From positions 1-15,671 of the forward strand of contig JAQVNJ010000141.1 in NCBI GenBank assembly GCA_028703175.1: 15,671 bases of DNA, given 5' to 3'. This document shows, piece by piece, positions 1 to 7,282 of this stretch. How positions within the stretch are numbered: position 1 is the first letter of the stretch; every line of letters begins with the position of its first letter. The DNA comes from JAAYCB01 sp012744395. Its GTDB lineage: Bacteria; Planctomycetota; Planctomycetia; Pirellulales; Thermoguttaceae. Made by a program: the position numbers and the translations under genes. The notes under the pieces were generated by a model, which did no database searches, was not told the DNA's origin, and saw only the letters and a list, made by a program, of their open reading frames with translations.

Positions 1-160
1 GTCGATGGTCCACTTCCGCAGCTTCTCCCGATTGGCACACCAGTTGCACCTGGAGGTTTGTGGTTTGGCAGTCGCCGGGCCGCTGCCCTCGGGCACGGCC
101 ATGCGGACCGCCGGGGCGCGTGGGGGTACCCCCCGTGGATGGTTACGTTCTTCGTGAACC
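1..160. other. Window edge without a confident gene
   Basis: This left edge lies upstream of the sigma factor promoter region. Open frames run through it on both strands, but none has a recognisable domain, a convincing start or family-like residues. It contains a perfect 12-bp palindrome of five G, TA, five C at 122-133. It could hold the end of a gene that begins outside the window, but this cannot be decided from the sequence given. Confidence 0.4.
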
Positions 161-169
161 TGTTAGAAT
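161..169 (+). promoter_or_regulatory. Candidate extended -10 promoter for the sigma/anti-sigma pair
   Basis: The bases TGTTAGAAT read as an extended -10 element (TG, one base, then TAGAAT with one mismatch to TATAAT). There is no good -35 hexamer at the normal distance, which fits extended -10 promoters. Transcription would start near 176, leaving a leader of about 95 nt before the sigma factor ATG. This is a pattern match only. An autoregulatory ECF promoter elsewhere in the leader is equally possible. Confidence 0.3.
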
Positions 170-270
170 GGAAGAGGAGAGGTTGGCGGCGGCAACGGCC
201 GATTGCTCCGTGCGAGCCCCCGAGCGGGAAGAGCGCGGCGAACCGTTCCCGACGACCGTCCGTACTTAAA

Positions 271-927
271 ATGACGAGCACGATCGAAACCATGCAGCCA
301 AGCGCATCACACTCCATTCCTTATGCCGAGTGGTCCGATGAGGATTTGTTGCTCGCCTACCGGAGCGGGAGTGATCGCGCAGCTTTTGAGGAGCTGGTGT
401 GCCGTTATGAGCGCGAGTTGTTCAATTATCTCCGGCGGTACCTCGGCGATGCCGATATGGCCGACGATGCGTTCCAGGCGACTTTCCTCCAGGTCCATAT
501 GAAGTGTCAATACTTCGAGCCGGGGCGCGCCGTGCGCCCCTGGCTGTACACGGTTGCAACGAACCAGGCCATCGATGCGCAGCGCCGCAACCGGCGCCAC
601 CAGATAACCAGCCTGGATCGCGCTTTTCGAGCCGGTGATCAGGACGACGAAGGCGGCTCGCTGATCGAGTTGCTGGGCGGCGACACGCCGTCGCCCGGCG
701 AACATATCGAGACGGCCGAGGTGGACGAGGAGGTCCGCCTGGCGGTCGAGCGGTTACCCGAGTCCCTCAAGGAAGTCCTGATCCTGGTCTATTACCAGGG
801 CCTCAAGTACCGCGAGGCGGCCGAGACCCTGGAGATTCCCGTCGGAACTGTCAAGAGCCGCCTGCACGCGGCGATTCGGAAACTGCAACCCTCTTTGACC
901 CATCTCGATATTGCGGCACATGGCTGA
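271..927 (+). CDS. ECF-type RNA polymerase sigma factor (sigma-70 family)
   Basis: This 218-residue protein directs RNA polymerase to a specific promoter set and acts in the cytoplasm. Region 2 occupies roughly residues 25-100, with a F-E-E-L-V-C-R-Y-E core, the D-A-D-M-A-D-D-A-F-Q segment and the W-L-Y-T-V-A-T-N-Q-A-I-D helix typical of the -10 recognition domain. Region 4 lies at about 150-210 with L-P-E-S-L-K-E-V-L and a helix-turn-helix ending E-I-P-V-G-T-V-K-S-R-L, the -35 contact helix. Length fits the family. The reading frame is open further upstream to 58, but that extension is low-complexity and arginine-rich, so the ATG at 271 is preferred; ATG 292 is an alternative. No clear Shine-Dalgarno is present. 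The gene overlaps the next by 8 nt, the usual arrangement for a sigma factor and its regulator. Target genes cannot be told from the sequence. Confidence 0.93.
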   Translation: MTSTIETMQPSASHSIPYAEWSDEDLLLAYRSGSDRAAFEELVCRYERELFNYLRRYLGDADMADDAFQATFLQVHMKCQYFEPGRAVRPWLYTVATNQAIDAQRRNRRHQITSLDRAFRAGDQDDEGGSLIELLGGDTPSPGEHIETAEVDEEVRLAVERLPESLKEVLILVYYQGLKYREAAETLEIPVGTVKSRLHAAIRKLQPSLTHLDIAAHG

Positions 928-1942
928 AAACGTCTCAGAGCAACTCCTCGGATATCTCCTCGGCGCGTTGGAAGACGACGAGCAACAAGACCTGCGAGAA
1001 CAGCTTTCCCGCGATGAAGACCTGCGGAGGGAGTTGGCATTGCTCCGCGAGTTGATCCGCCCGCTCGAGCGGACTCGCCCAAGCGTCGCCGCCCCTGCCC
1101 AACTCGCCCGGCGAACCTGCCGATTCGTGGCCGCCAGGGCGGAAGAGTTGAAGTCTCCGCGGAACGAGCGCCCGGTCCCCGCCGGTTGCCTGCACGATCT
1201 GGGGGAGGACCTGAGCCTGGGCGGCGATCCTTCCCGGTTCAGCTGGTTCGATCTGGCTGCCGCCGCGGGCATTCTCCTCGTCGCCTCGCTGCTCCTCTTT
1301 CCCGCCTTGCAGGTGGGCAGGAATCAGGCCCGGATCAACGGTTGCGCCCACAACCTGGCCCTGCTCCGGCAGAGCCTGGCGCAATATGGCGACGCCTTCG
1401 CGGGATTCATGCCTTCGGCGCCGCCCGATAGTCCATTGAGCGTGGCCGGCGGCTTTGCCTCGATCCTCCGCAGCAACGGCTACCTCTCGGACGTGCATAT
1501 TCTCCTCTGCCCGAGTTCGCCCGCCGCGGTTCGGCCGGGCTTCGACGTCCCCACGGTCGATCGCATCGAGTCCATGCCCGAAGGCCGGGAGCTGGAGGAA
1601 TTGCTGGCGAATCTCGGCGGCGACTACAGCATGTCGTTCGGCTACATGGAACAGGGGCGCTTCCGCGCCCTGCGCAGCGAAGGCGGCGGCCAGTTCGCCC
1701 TCGTCTCGGACTCCCCCTCGCCGGACCCGCCCCACTTCCGCAGCTTCAGTCACGGCAGCGGAGTGAACGTCCTCTTCCAGAGCGGCGCCGTCCGCTTCGT
1801 GACCCGGCCCTGCCCCTCACCGCAAAGCGACCACATCTTCCTCAACGCGGCCGGCCAGGTCGGCCTCGGCCTGAATCGCCACGACGCGGTCATCCCGCCG
1901 GCCGGCGCGACGCCGGTCGTGCCGGTTGGGCTCAGGTGGTGA
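920..1942 (+). CDS. Anti-sigma-like membrane protein with a pseudopilin-like ectodomain
   Basis: This 340-residue protein overlaps the stop codon of the sigma gene, so translation is probably coupled and it is most likely that factor's regulator. Residues 1-60 form a charged helical domain (E-Q-L-L-G-Y-L-L-G-A-L, then E/D/R-rich helices) like planctomycete anti-sigma N-termini, but without the H-x3-C-x2-C zinc motif. One membrane helix lies at about 109-131. What follows resembles DUF1559-type pseudopilins: helix, F-P-A-L-Q, R-x-x-A-R-I-N-G-C-A-H-N-L, then L-L-C-P-S-S-P near residue 195 and finally H-G-S-G-V-N-V-L-F-Q-S-G, matching the H-X9-DG motif with D replaced by S. The usual F-T-L-V-E prepilin cleavage site is absent, so the helix should stay a membrane anchor. 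ATG 920 is preferred over TTG 911. The sigma-binding role is inferred from position; the pseudopilin resemblance is read from motifs. Confidence 0.8.
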   Translation: MAENVSEQLLGYLLGALEDDEQQDLREQLSRDEDLRRELALLRELIRPLERTRPSVAAPAQLARRTCRFVAARAEELKSPRNERPVPAGCLHDLGEDLSLGGDPSRFSWFDLAAAAGILLVASLLLFPALQVGRNQARINGCAHNLALLRQSLAQYGDAFAGFMPSAPPDSPLSVAGGFASILRSNGYLSDVHILLCPSSPAAVRPGFDVPTVDRIESMPEGRELEELLANLGGDYSMSFGYMEQGRFRALRSEGGGQFALVSDSPSPDPPHFRSFSHGSGVNVLFQSGAVRFVTRPCPSPQSDHIFLNAAGQVGLGLNRHDAVIPPAGATPVVPVGLRW

Positions 1943-1944
1943 GC

Positions 1945-1976
1945 AGGCGCGCGGGCCGCCTGGCGGGCGGACGCCT
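1945..1976. terminator. Weak GC-rich hairpin between convergent genes
   Basis: In the 59-nt gap between the convergent stops, AGGCG (1945-1949) can pair with CGCCT (1972-1976) around an inner CCGCCTGGCGG stem-loop. There is no T tract on either side, so this is at best a factor-dependent or weak bidirectional terminator. The GC-rich composition makes such pairing likely by chance. Confidence 0.22.
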
Positions 1977-2001
1977 CCAGAGCCGGTCCGTTCGCGCAGG
2001 C

Positions 2002-4065
2002 CTAGCGCTTCCGGTAGAAGACCAACTGGAACGACCGCGGCGCAAGCCGGACCGTCCAATTCTCCAATTCCGCGCCTTGCACGGTCTTCTGCTTGCCGCT
2101 GTAGAACTCCGCCTGGTACTCTCCGCCGGATTCGATTCCGCCGAGCTTGAACGTGCGGGATTCCTCCGCCGCGGCGCCCCGTCGGAAGATAATCGCAAAT
2201 CCCGCCGCCAAGTCCGGCCGGTGGCATTGCCACGCGCACCAGACGTCGTCGCCGGCGGCCGTCTCGTCCGTCAATTGGTGGAACTCGCCCATGTAGAACG
2301 GACGCATGCGGATTGCGGTGTCGAAGACCTTTTTGAACCAGGCCGTCTCGCTGTCGGTGATCCGGCGGCGGATGATCCCGCCGTCAAAATCGGATGGCGT
2401 GATGACCGTCCCTGACGAGATGATGCTCAGCGCTGCGTAATCGTCGCCGACCGGCACGCAGTTGAACTCACATCCCTGGAATGGCAAATAGGGGATCAGG
2501 TTGAGCGTCGCATTCTGGCCGAGGATGAACGCGGTATCGCCCGGCTTCCGCCCGATGTAGTAGTCGCTGCGGCAGTACGTGTGGGCCCGCGAAATCATCT
2601 CCACGTCGATGCGTCGTCCGCCGGACGAGCAGTTCTCCTGGAGAATATCCGGAAATCGCGCCCGCATGTCATCGAGGAACTTGTACATCCCGGCGATGTG
2701 CTTCGCCTCAGCGATTCCCGTGCGGTCGTCCGCATCGATCGCGCGCCAGACGGGGCCGGGGTCCATATTGAAATCCTGGCGATAGACGTCGATCTTGTGC
2801 TTCGCGATGATTCCGTAGACCGTATCCTGAATCCACCGGAGGGCCTGGGGATTGCCGTAGTCGACGAGTTGCCCGTGCCGGTATTCCGGATGGGTCTTCA
2901 GAATCGGCGCCGAATCGGTGATCCGCTCCGGTTCAAACCAGAGCAGGAACTTCAACCCGGCCTTGTGGACCGCGGTGGCAATCGGCAGCAGGTCGCCGGT
3001 CGGATGCGTGGTCGTATTGACCCGCCAGTCGCCGACGTACTTCCACCAGTGCGGCCCGCAGTTGGAATACAATTCGTCCTCGTGCGGCGCGCCGTACCAG
3101 CCGGCATCGACCCAATACGTGTCGAACGGCAGTCTGCTGTCGATGCAGTATTGCAGGATGTCGGCCATCATCTGCGGCGTCTTGTTCCCGCCTCCCGACG
3201 CGACTGCCAGGATCGGCGGGATGACACGCCCCTGGGAATCGCGAGGAACCTTGTTCTCCAGCATGAACCGGTGGACAAGCGTCTTGAACTGGCGGCGCGT
3301 CTGATTCTTGCGGGCAAGAACGAGGACCGACGGCTGACGGATCGTTTCCCCCGGCATCAGCCGGAAGTGGGTCTTCTCGACGCCGATCTCGACATCGACC
3401 GCCTTGCCCGTATTCGCGAACCGCGCCCGCCACGTCCCTGTCCAGCCGATCGCGAACAGGTAGCCGTTCTGGTCGTCGATATCCAGTTCGAGGAACGGGA
3501 CATAATCGTTGGACGACCGCCCGCAGGTCGTCCTCAGAACCTGTTCTTTTCCGGCCTCGATCGGGAACGTTTCCGGAACGAAATCCGTCGCCTTGCAGGT
3601 CGAACCGCGGAGGACGTTCAGCGTCGCGGCGCTTGCCGAATCCGGCTTGTCCACGGAGAGCTTGAGCGACCGGAAATCGCCGATGATCCCCGTCGGTTCC
3701 GTCTTGGACAGGTTCGTCAACACGACGGCATATTCCTCCGCGGGGAAGTTCTTGTAGTGCTTGCCGTCCAGCCGGACCTGCATCTTGTTGTCTGCGCAGG
3801 TCATCGTCCTCGACTCGGCGGTATATTCCGCCGTGTCGCGCTCTGAGCCCTTGAGAACCGTCTTCAAACACGAGCCGTCCGCCTGCGCCGGCTTCCCGTC
3901 GTAGTCAAACGCGGGCCAGCAGCGATTCAGGCGAAGCGGTTGTGCCTGGGCAGCGGCTGGAAGGACTGGTGCCGCCAGAAGAACAAACAACAGCGGCAAT
4001 CGTCTCCAATCCGTAAAAAAAGGCGTTGCCCAGATGACCCTGATCACGCTTGGGGACCTGTCCAT
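2002..4065 (-). CDS. Secreted GH36-type alpha-galactosidase
   Basis: This 687-residue exported glycoside hydrolase should release terminal alpha-galactose from oligosaccharides or polysaccharides by a retaining mechanism. A signal peptide spans about residues 20-42 (R-R-L-P-L-L-F-V-L-L then A-A-A-Q-A). A beta-sandwich N-terminal domain is followed by the (beta/alpha)8 barrel, with Y-W-V-D-A-G-W-Y at 317-324, L-L-W-F-E-P-E-R at 374-381, the nucleophile segment R-Q-D-F-N (Asp431) and the acid/base segment E-N-C-S-S-G-G-R-R-I-D (Asp487). Both catalytic aspartates are present. The nucleophile motif differs from the usual K-W-D-x-N. An A-G-G-G-A-G stretch six bases before the ATG supports the start. 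It is the last gene of a three-ORF operon and overlaps the preceding small ORF by 22 nt. Exact substrate is unknown; alpha-N-acetylgalactosaminidase activity is an alternative within the clan. Confidence 0.92.
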   Translation of the reverse strand: MDRSPSVIRVIWATPFFTDWRRLPLLFVLLAAPVLPAAAQAQPLRLNRCWPAFDYDGKPAQADGSCLKTVLKGSERDTAEYTAESRTMTCADNKMQVRLDGKHYKNFPAEEYAVVLTNLSKTEPTGIIGDFRSLKLSVDKPDSASAATLNVLRGSTCKATDFVPETFPIEAGKEQVLRTTCGRSSNDYVPFLELDIDDQNGYLFAIGWTGTWRARFANTGKAVDVEIGVEKTHFRLMPGETIRQPSVLVLARKNQTRRQFKTLVHRFMLENKVPRDSQGRVIPPILAVASGGGNKTPQMMADILQYCIDSRLPFDTYWVDAGWYGAPHEDELYSNCGPHWWKYVGDWRVNTTTHPTGDLLPIATAVHKAGLKFLLWFEPERITDSAPILKTHPEYRHGQLVDYGNPQALRWIQDTVYGIIAKHKIDVYRQDFNMDPGPVWRAIDADDRTGIAEAKHIAGMYKFLDDMRARFPDILQENCSSGGRRIDVEMISRAHTYCRSDYYIGRKPGDTAFILGQNATLNLIPYLPFQGCEFNCVPVGDDYAALSIISSGTVITPSDFDGGIIRRRITDSETAWFKKVFDTAIRMRPFYMGEFHQLTDETAAGDDVWCAWQCHRPDLAAGFAIIFRRGAAAEESRTFKLGGIESGGEYQAEFYSGKQKTVQGAELENWTVRLAPRSFQLVFYRKR

Positions 4066-4178
4066 CGCGTTCTCCCTGTCGGCTGTTTCATCGTCTGGAA
4101 TTGTCTATCGGATTGGACAGCGCCTGCGCGGATCGTGCATGCTATCACGATGACAAGCAGCAGGTTTGTCGCCTTCAT
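4044..4178 (-). CDS. Small lipoprotein-like ORF (44 residues)
   Basis: This short ORF fills the gap between the two large genes of the operon. Its ATG lies two bases after the stop of the upstream gene, and its stop lies inside the start of the GH36 gene, a 22-nt overlap. GAGGG lies nine bases before the ATG. The product begins M-K-A-T-N-L-L-L-V-I-V-I-A-C, a short hydrophobic signal whose V-I-A-C fits a lipobox with Cys14, leaving a mature peptide of about 31 mostly polar residues. It may be a tiny lipoprotein, or serve mainly to carry ribosomes to the GH36 start. The frame has no known domain. A chance ORF cannot be excluded, but three features agree: Shine-Dalgarno, spacing and signal-like sequence. 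Confidence 0.5.
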   Translation of the reverse strand: MKATNLLLVIVIACTIRAGAVQSDRQFQTMKQPTGRTRWTGPQA

Positions 4179-4180
4179 GT

Positions 4181-5437
4181 CTATTTGCCCTCGCACAGCA
4201 GTCCGTGGCGGCGCGCCTTCCAATACGCGGCCTGGAGATGGAAAATCCCGCAACTCGACACCCGATCGTAATCCAGGCGCGTGACAGCGCGGGTCAACAG
4301 CGCCTGTTGCTCCACGGGGTAGGATGCCCCCCGGTCCACCAATTGCGCAAGTGCCGCTTCGCCGCTTTCGCGAATGTTGTACCAGACCTTTCGATACTGC
4401 CCTTTCGAGCTGAGGCCTTCGCCGGTCCGCCAATCGCTGCACGTCATGGTCAGATCGAGGTTCGCGGCAGTCTGATCCGCGCGTCGAGCACGAGCGGCGC
4501 AGCGTTGGGACACCATCGCCATGATCGCCCGGATTTGCCGTTTCCACTCCGCATCCCGCTCCAACGATTCCAGTAGCTCCAGCGAGACCTGCATCTGCAA
4601 CAGCGCATACGTCGGCTGCCACGCTTCCACGACAGACGATTGCTCGATCGCCGGTTCCAGGTACTTGCGATACAAATCCAGGTATTCTTGTCTCCTCGTC
4701 GCCTCCCACGCCGCGGCGTAGATCATTGGCAACCGTGCCGCTTCGTGCCCCTTGACGTTCCACATTCGGCTGATGCCTCGCGTGTCGCGCGAGCCGTCGG
4801 CGCGCAGCGAATCGTAATCGTTCTCGGCCGTGACGTTTCGCGTCATCCGATCCGCGATTCCCGAAAGCACTTCGGCGATCGCCTGCCTGGTTTCGGGACC
4901 GGACAATGGACTATGCAGGTAGAGCCAGAGCCCATGGACGGCATGGGTGTACTGATCCCGCGAGGAATTAATGTAGATGCTCTTGAGGTCTTCCGCGCAG
5001 ACGGCGCGCGCCAGGAACCCGCGGACGTGATGCGCGGTGGCGCAAAGCTGAATCCCTTGGAACACGCGGTGGGCCCGCTCCCGTAAAGACTCGTCTCTGG
5101 TGACCGCATACCGATCGACGATCAGCGAGAGGAGAACTCCGGCGGAGATCATCCCGTCTTCCATGCCGGTGCCGTAGCCGCACTCGTTGGGATACTGCCG
5201 CCGGACTTCGTCGGCCGTCGGCAGATGCGCAAGCTCGCGGCCTGCCTCGTAGCTGCTCAAGTAATCGTAGAACAAGTCTGTTCTGGGCAGGTAGAATCGC
5301 TTCCAGGTAACCTCCCAAGCCCGGTCCATGCAGACCGCCGGGTTTTCGTCGGGAGGGCCCCCGGGTGCAGCGGTCGGCAAGCCGTGGCCGGCCCAAGCCA
5401 GCAGGCAGGCAATCGCCAGAGTCTGTCGCAGGTTCAA
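4181..5437 (-). CDS. Secreted all-helical protein of unknown function, glycan locus
   Basis: A 418-residue exported protein with a signal peptide at residues 1-23 (L-R-Q-T-L-A-I-A-C-L-L-A-W-A). The rest is predominantly helical, with repeated aromatic-rich turns such as C-G-Y-G-T-G-M-E-D-G-M-I-S-A-G near 87-101, Y-I-N-S-S-R-D-Q-Y-T-H near 154, S-R-M-W-N-V-K-G-H-E-A-A-R-L near 222 and a C-terminal R-L-D-Y-D-R-V-S-S-C-G-I-F. This pattern resembles alpha/alpha-toroid proteins that include glycoside hydrolases and polysaccharide lyases, but I recognise no named family, so the role is open. The start is TTG with AGAAGG eight bases upstream; no ATG is available near it. It is first in an operon with the GH36 enzyme, which suggests a part in the same glycan degradation. 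Acidic residues in the E-D-G and S-R-D-Q segments are candidate active-site residues. Confidence 0.8.
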   Translation of the reverse strand: MNLRQTLAIACLLAWAGHGLPTAAPGGPPDENPAVCMDRAWEVTWKRFYLPRTDLFYDYLSSYEAGRELAHLPTADEVRRQYPNECGYGTGMEDGMISAGVLLSLIVDRYAVTRDESLRERAHRVFQGIQLCATAHHVRGFLARAVCAEDLKSIYINSSRDQYTHAVHGLWLYLHSPLSGPETRQAIAEVLSGIADRMTRNVTAENDYDSLRADGSRDTRGISRMWNVKGHEAARLPMIYAAAWEATRRQEYLDLYRKYLEPAIEQSSVVEAWQPTYALLQMQVSLELLESLERDAEWKRQIRAIMAMVSQRCAARARRADQTAANLDLTMTCSDWRTGEGLSSKGQYRKVWYNIRESGEAALAQLVDRGASYPVEQQALLTRAVTRLDYDRVSSCGIFHLQAAYWKARRHGLLCEGK

Positions 5438-5695
5438 TCGATTGGCCTTCTGTGCGAAAATGAAATCTGTCTCTCGTCTGCCACGGGACCGGTGAACGTG
5501 GTTCTTGCCGTTCCCGTGTGGACCAGTCTAAGGCCGGAGAAGCTGGCCCTGCAATGACTTGTCGTGACAATCGCCAAAAAACGGTCGACTCAACCTTGAA
5601 TGGGTCGCAGGGGCGCGCGACCGAATGCGGAGCCCCTTTCGGCTGCAAAACTCCGCTTGCCCCCCGCGCCGCGACCAACTACAATCCGCCCCGCA
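5438..5695. promoter_or_regulatory. Divergent intergenic region, glycan operon versus glycosyltransferase
   Basis: This region separates the minus-strand glycan operon from the plus-strand glycosyltransferase and should hold both promoters. A plus-strand promoter is listed separately. For the minus strand a weak TTGCAG (complement of 5549-5554), 18-nt spacer, TAGACT (complement of 5525-5530) can be read. A perfect inverted repeat TTGTC-GT-GACAA at 5559-5570 lies just upstream of that -35 and could bind a dimeric regulator. No gene is supported here: the frames open through it are low-quality and lack start signals. Confidence 0.4.
5657..5685 (+). promoter_or_regulatory. Candidate sigma-70 promoter for the glycosyltransferase gene
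   Basis: TTGCCC at 5657-5662 and TACAAT at 5680-5685 are separated by exactly 17 bases, a good match to the housekeeping consensus. Predicted initiation near 5692 would place the preferred ATG at 5696 within a few bases of the transcript end, implying a leaderless or nearly leaderless mRNA. This agrees with the lack of a Shine-Dalgarno before that ATG. Confidence 0.38.
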
Positions 5696-7180
5696 ATGTG
5701 CGGGTCTCAACGGAGCAAAGGACTGTTTGTACTGGCGATTCTGGCCTTTGCGCTGCGCCTCGGAGTGGTCGCCGCGCTGTGGTCCGACCATGCCGCGCCG
5801 GTCTCCTACGAGCATGGGCGGATCGCCGAAAACCTGCTCGCCGGACGAGGTTTCTCGATCGAATTGCTCGGCGCCCCCTTGCGGCCGACTTCGCAGCAAG
5901 CGCCGTTCTACCCCTTCTTCCTTGCGGGCATCTATGCCTGCCTGGGCATCGAATCGCCGGCGGCCATCCTCGCCGTCGAACTGATTCAGTGCCTGGCGGG
6001 GACCGGGCTGGTGCTGGCCGTCGTCGCGCTCGGCTGGTCGCTCGCCCCGGACCGCCCCGCGATCGGCTGGCTGGCCGGGATCGGCGCGGCGGTCTATCCC
6101 ACGCACCTCTACGCCGTGACGCATCTCCAGGTGGCGATCTGGGCGGCCCTGGTCCTCACACTCCTTTTGACCGTCGTCTCCGCGCCGCGATACCGGGCCA
6201 CCTGGCGGGGCGCTTCGATCGCCGGCGTCCTGGCCGGGGTTCTCCTGCTTGTCGAACCGATCCTGGCGATCGCGCTCCCTTGCTGCGCGCTGGCATTCTG
6301 GCTCGGCGGTCTTCGCGGGCGCGGGGCGGCTCCGCGATCGGCCAGTGCCGAACGTGTCCCGCCCGATGCCGCGCCGGCCGCCAGGCGTCTTCTGGGCGCG
6401 ACGATCCGCACGGCCGCGATGGCCGCGGTCGCCACGATCGTGGTCGCGCCCTGGATTGTCCGCAATTGGCGCGTCCACGGCGAATGGGTCTTCGTCAAGT
6501 CGACCTTCGGCTATGCCTTCTGGCAGGGAAACAACCCGGCAAGCTCGGGCACCGACAAGGTCCCCCGACCAGCCGCCGAGCGGTTGCGGCTGGCCCACGA
6601 CGGCACGCCGGCTGGAATCGATCGAGCCCTGTGGGAAGCGCGGCACGAAACCACCTATATCGACGACCTGCTGCTCAAGCCGGGCGGTTACCGCGAGCTG
6701 GCCGGATTGACGGAAACCAAGCGCTGCCGCCTGCTCGGCCGCAAGGCCCTCCAGTTCATCCGCTCCAACCCGGACCGCTACGCGCGGCTCTGCGCCGATC
6801 GGCTCCGCTACTTCCTCCTGTTCGACGAGACGAACCCCAAGGCGGCCAACCGGATTTACCGCCTGTCGACCGTCGTCTGGCTTGTCCTCGCCACGGTCGG
6901 ACTGATGGCCTCCCTGGGCCGTTGGCGGTCGCTCTGGCCGACCTACGCGATCTTTGCCGCCGTCACGCTGTTTCACACGTTGGTGATCACGTCGGTCCGA
7001 TTCCGCATCCCGATCGAGCCGCTCTCCTTCACCTGGCCGGCCGCGGCGCTCGCTCCGCTGCTGGTCCACGCCGTGCCAGGCACGCGGCTGCGGGTCTATC
7101 GGCCGGGCGAGCGGCGCGGCGCGGCGCCGGCGGAGGGCCGCTCGGGCGATGATCCCCGGCGGGAGCGGCGCGCTGCGTGA
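5696..7180 (+). CDS. GT39-like membrane glycosyltransferase (GT-C fold)
   Basis: This 494-residue polytopic inner-membrane protein resembles the dolichyl-phosphate mannose/ArnT-like family, which transfers sugars from polyprenyl-phosphate donors to proteins, lipids or cell-surface glycans on the outer face of the membrane. The first helix is at about residues 9-28. The next loop carries Y-E-H-G-R-I-A-E-N-L-L-A-G-R-G-F-S followed by A-P-F-Y-P-F-F-L-A, the typical arrangement of this group (A-E-N-L near G-R-G-F, then a P-x-Y-P-x-F-L segment). Around eight to ten further hydrophobic helices follow, with a large soluble loop near 290-375 and an Arg/Ala-rich tail. ATG 5696 is chosen because it sits just before the first helix and next to a promoter-like element; ATG 5600 would add 32 proline- and arginine-rich residues. 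Donor and acceptor cannot be told. Confidence 0.82.
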   Translation: MCGSQRSKGLFVLAILAFALRLGVVAALWSDHAAPVSYEHGRIAENLLAGRGFSIELLGAPLRPTSQQAPFYPFFLAGIYACLGIESPAAILAVELIQCLAGTGLVLAVVALGWSLAPDRPAIGWLAGIGAAVYPTHLYAVTHLQVAIWAALVLTLLLTVVSAPRYRATWRGASIAGVLAGVLLLVEPILAIALPCCALAFWLGGLRGRGAAPRSASAERVPPDAAPAARRLLGATIRTAAMAAVATIVVAPWIVRNWRVHGEWVFVKSTFGYAFWQGNNPASSGTDKVPRPAAERLRLAHDGTPAGIDRALWEARHETTYIDDLLLKPGGYRELAGLTETKRCRLLGRKALQFIRSNPDRYARLCADRLRYFLLFDETNPKAANRIYRLSTVVWLVLATVGLMASLGRWRSLWPTYAIFAAVTLFHTLVITSVRFRIPIEPLSFTWPAAALAPLLVHAVPGTRLRVYRPGERRGAAPAEGRSGDDPRRERRAA

Positions 7181-7253
7181 AGTCGCCCGCGTCCGCTCGG
7201 CGTGTTGCCACAATGCAACCGGCCGGCCGCTCGGTCCGCAGCCGAATAAATGT

Positions 7254-7282
7254 CGCAACCGCTTGGCTCGCCAGCGGTTGCG
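7254..7282 (+). terminator. Ten-base-pair hairpin downstream of the glycosyltransferase gene
   Basis: CGCAACCGCT (7254-7263) and AGCGGTTGCG (7273-7282) are perfect complements around a 9-nt loop, 74 nt after the stop codon. The position suits a transcription terminator or 3'-end stabiliser. No T tract follows, so it is not a canonical intrinsic terminator. The remaining intergenic sequence to 7462 shows no other structure or gene. Confidence 0.45.

Noticed and set aside
1..63. A minus-strand frame reading C-N-W-C-A-N-R-E-K-L-R-K-W that could be the end or start of a gene outside the window.
   Set aside because: It is too short, and the opposite frames are equally open; no family could be matched.
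5528..7258. A very long minus-strand open frame (576 codons) opposite the glycosyltransferase.
   Set aside because: Its translation is Arg/Gly/Gln/Asp-rich low-complexity sequence, typical of the antisense of a GC-rich gene; the plus strand encodes clear membrane helices.
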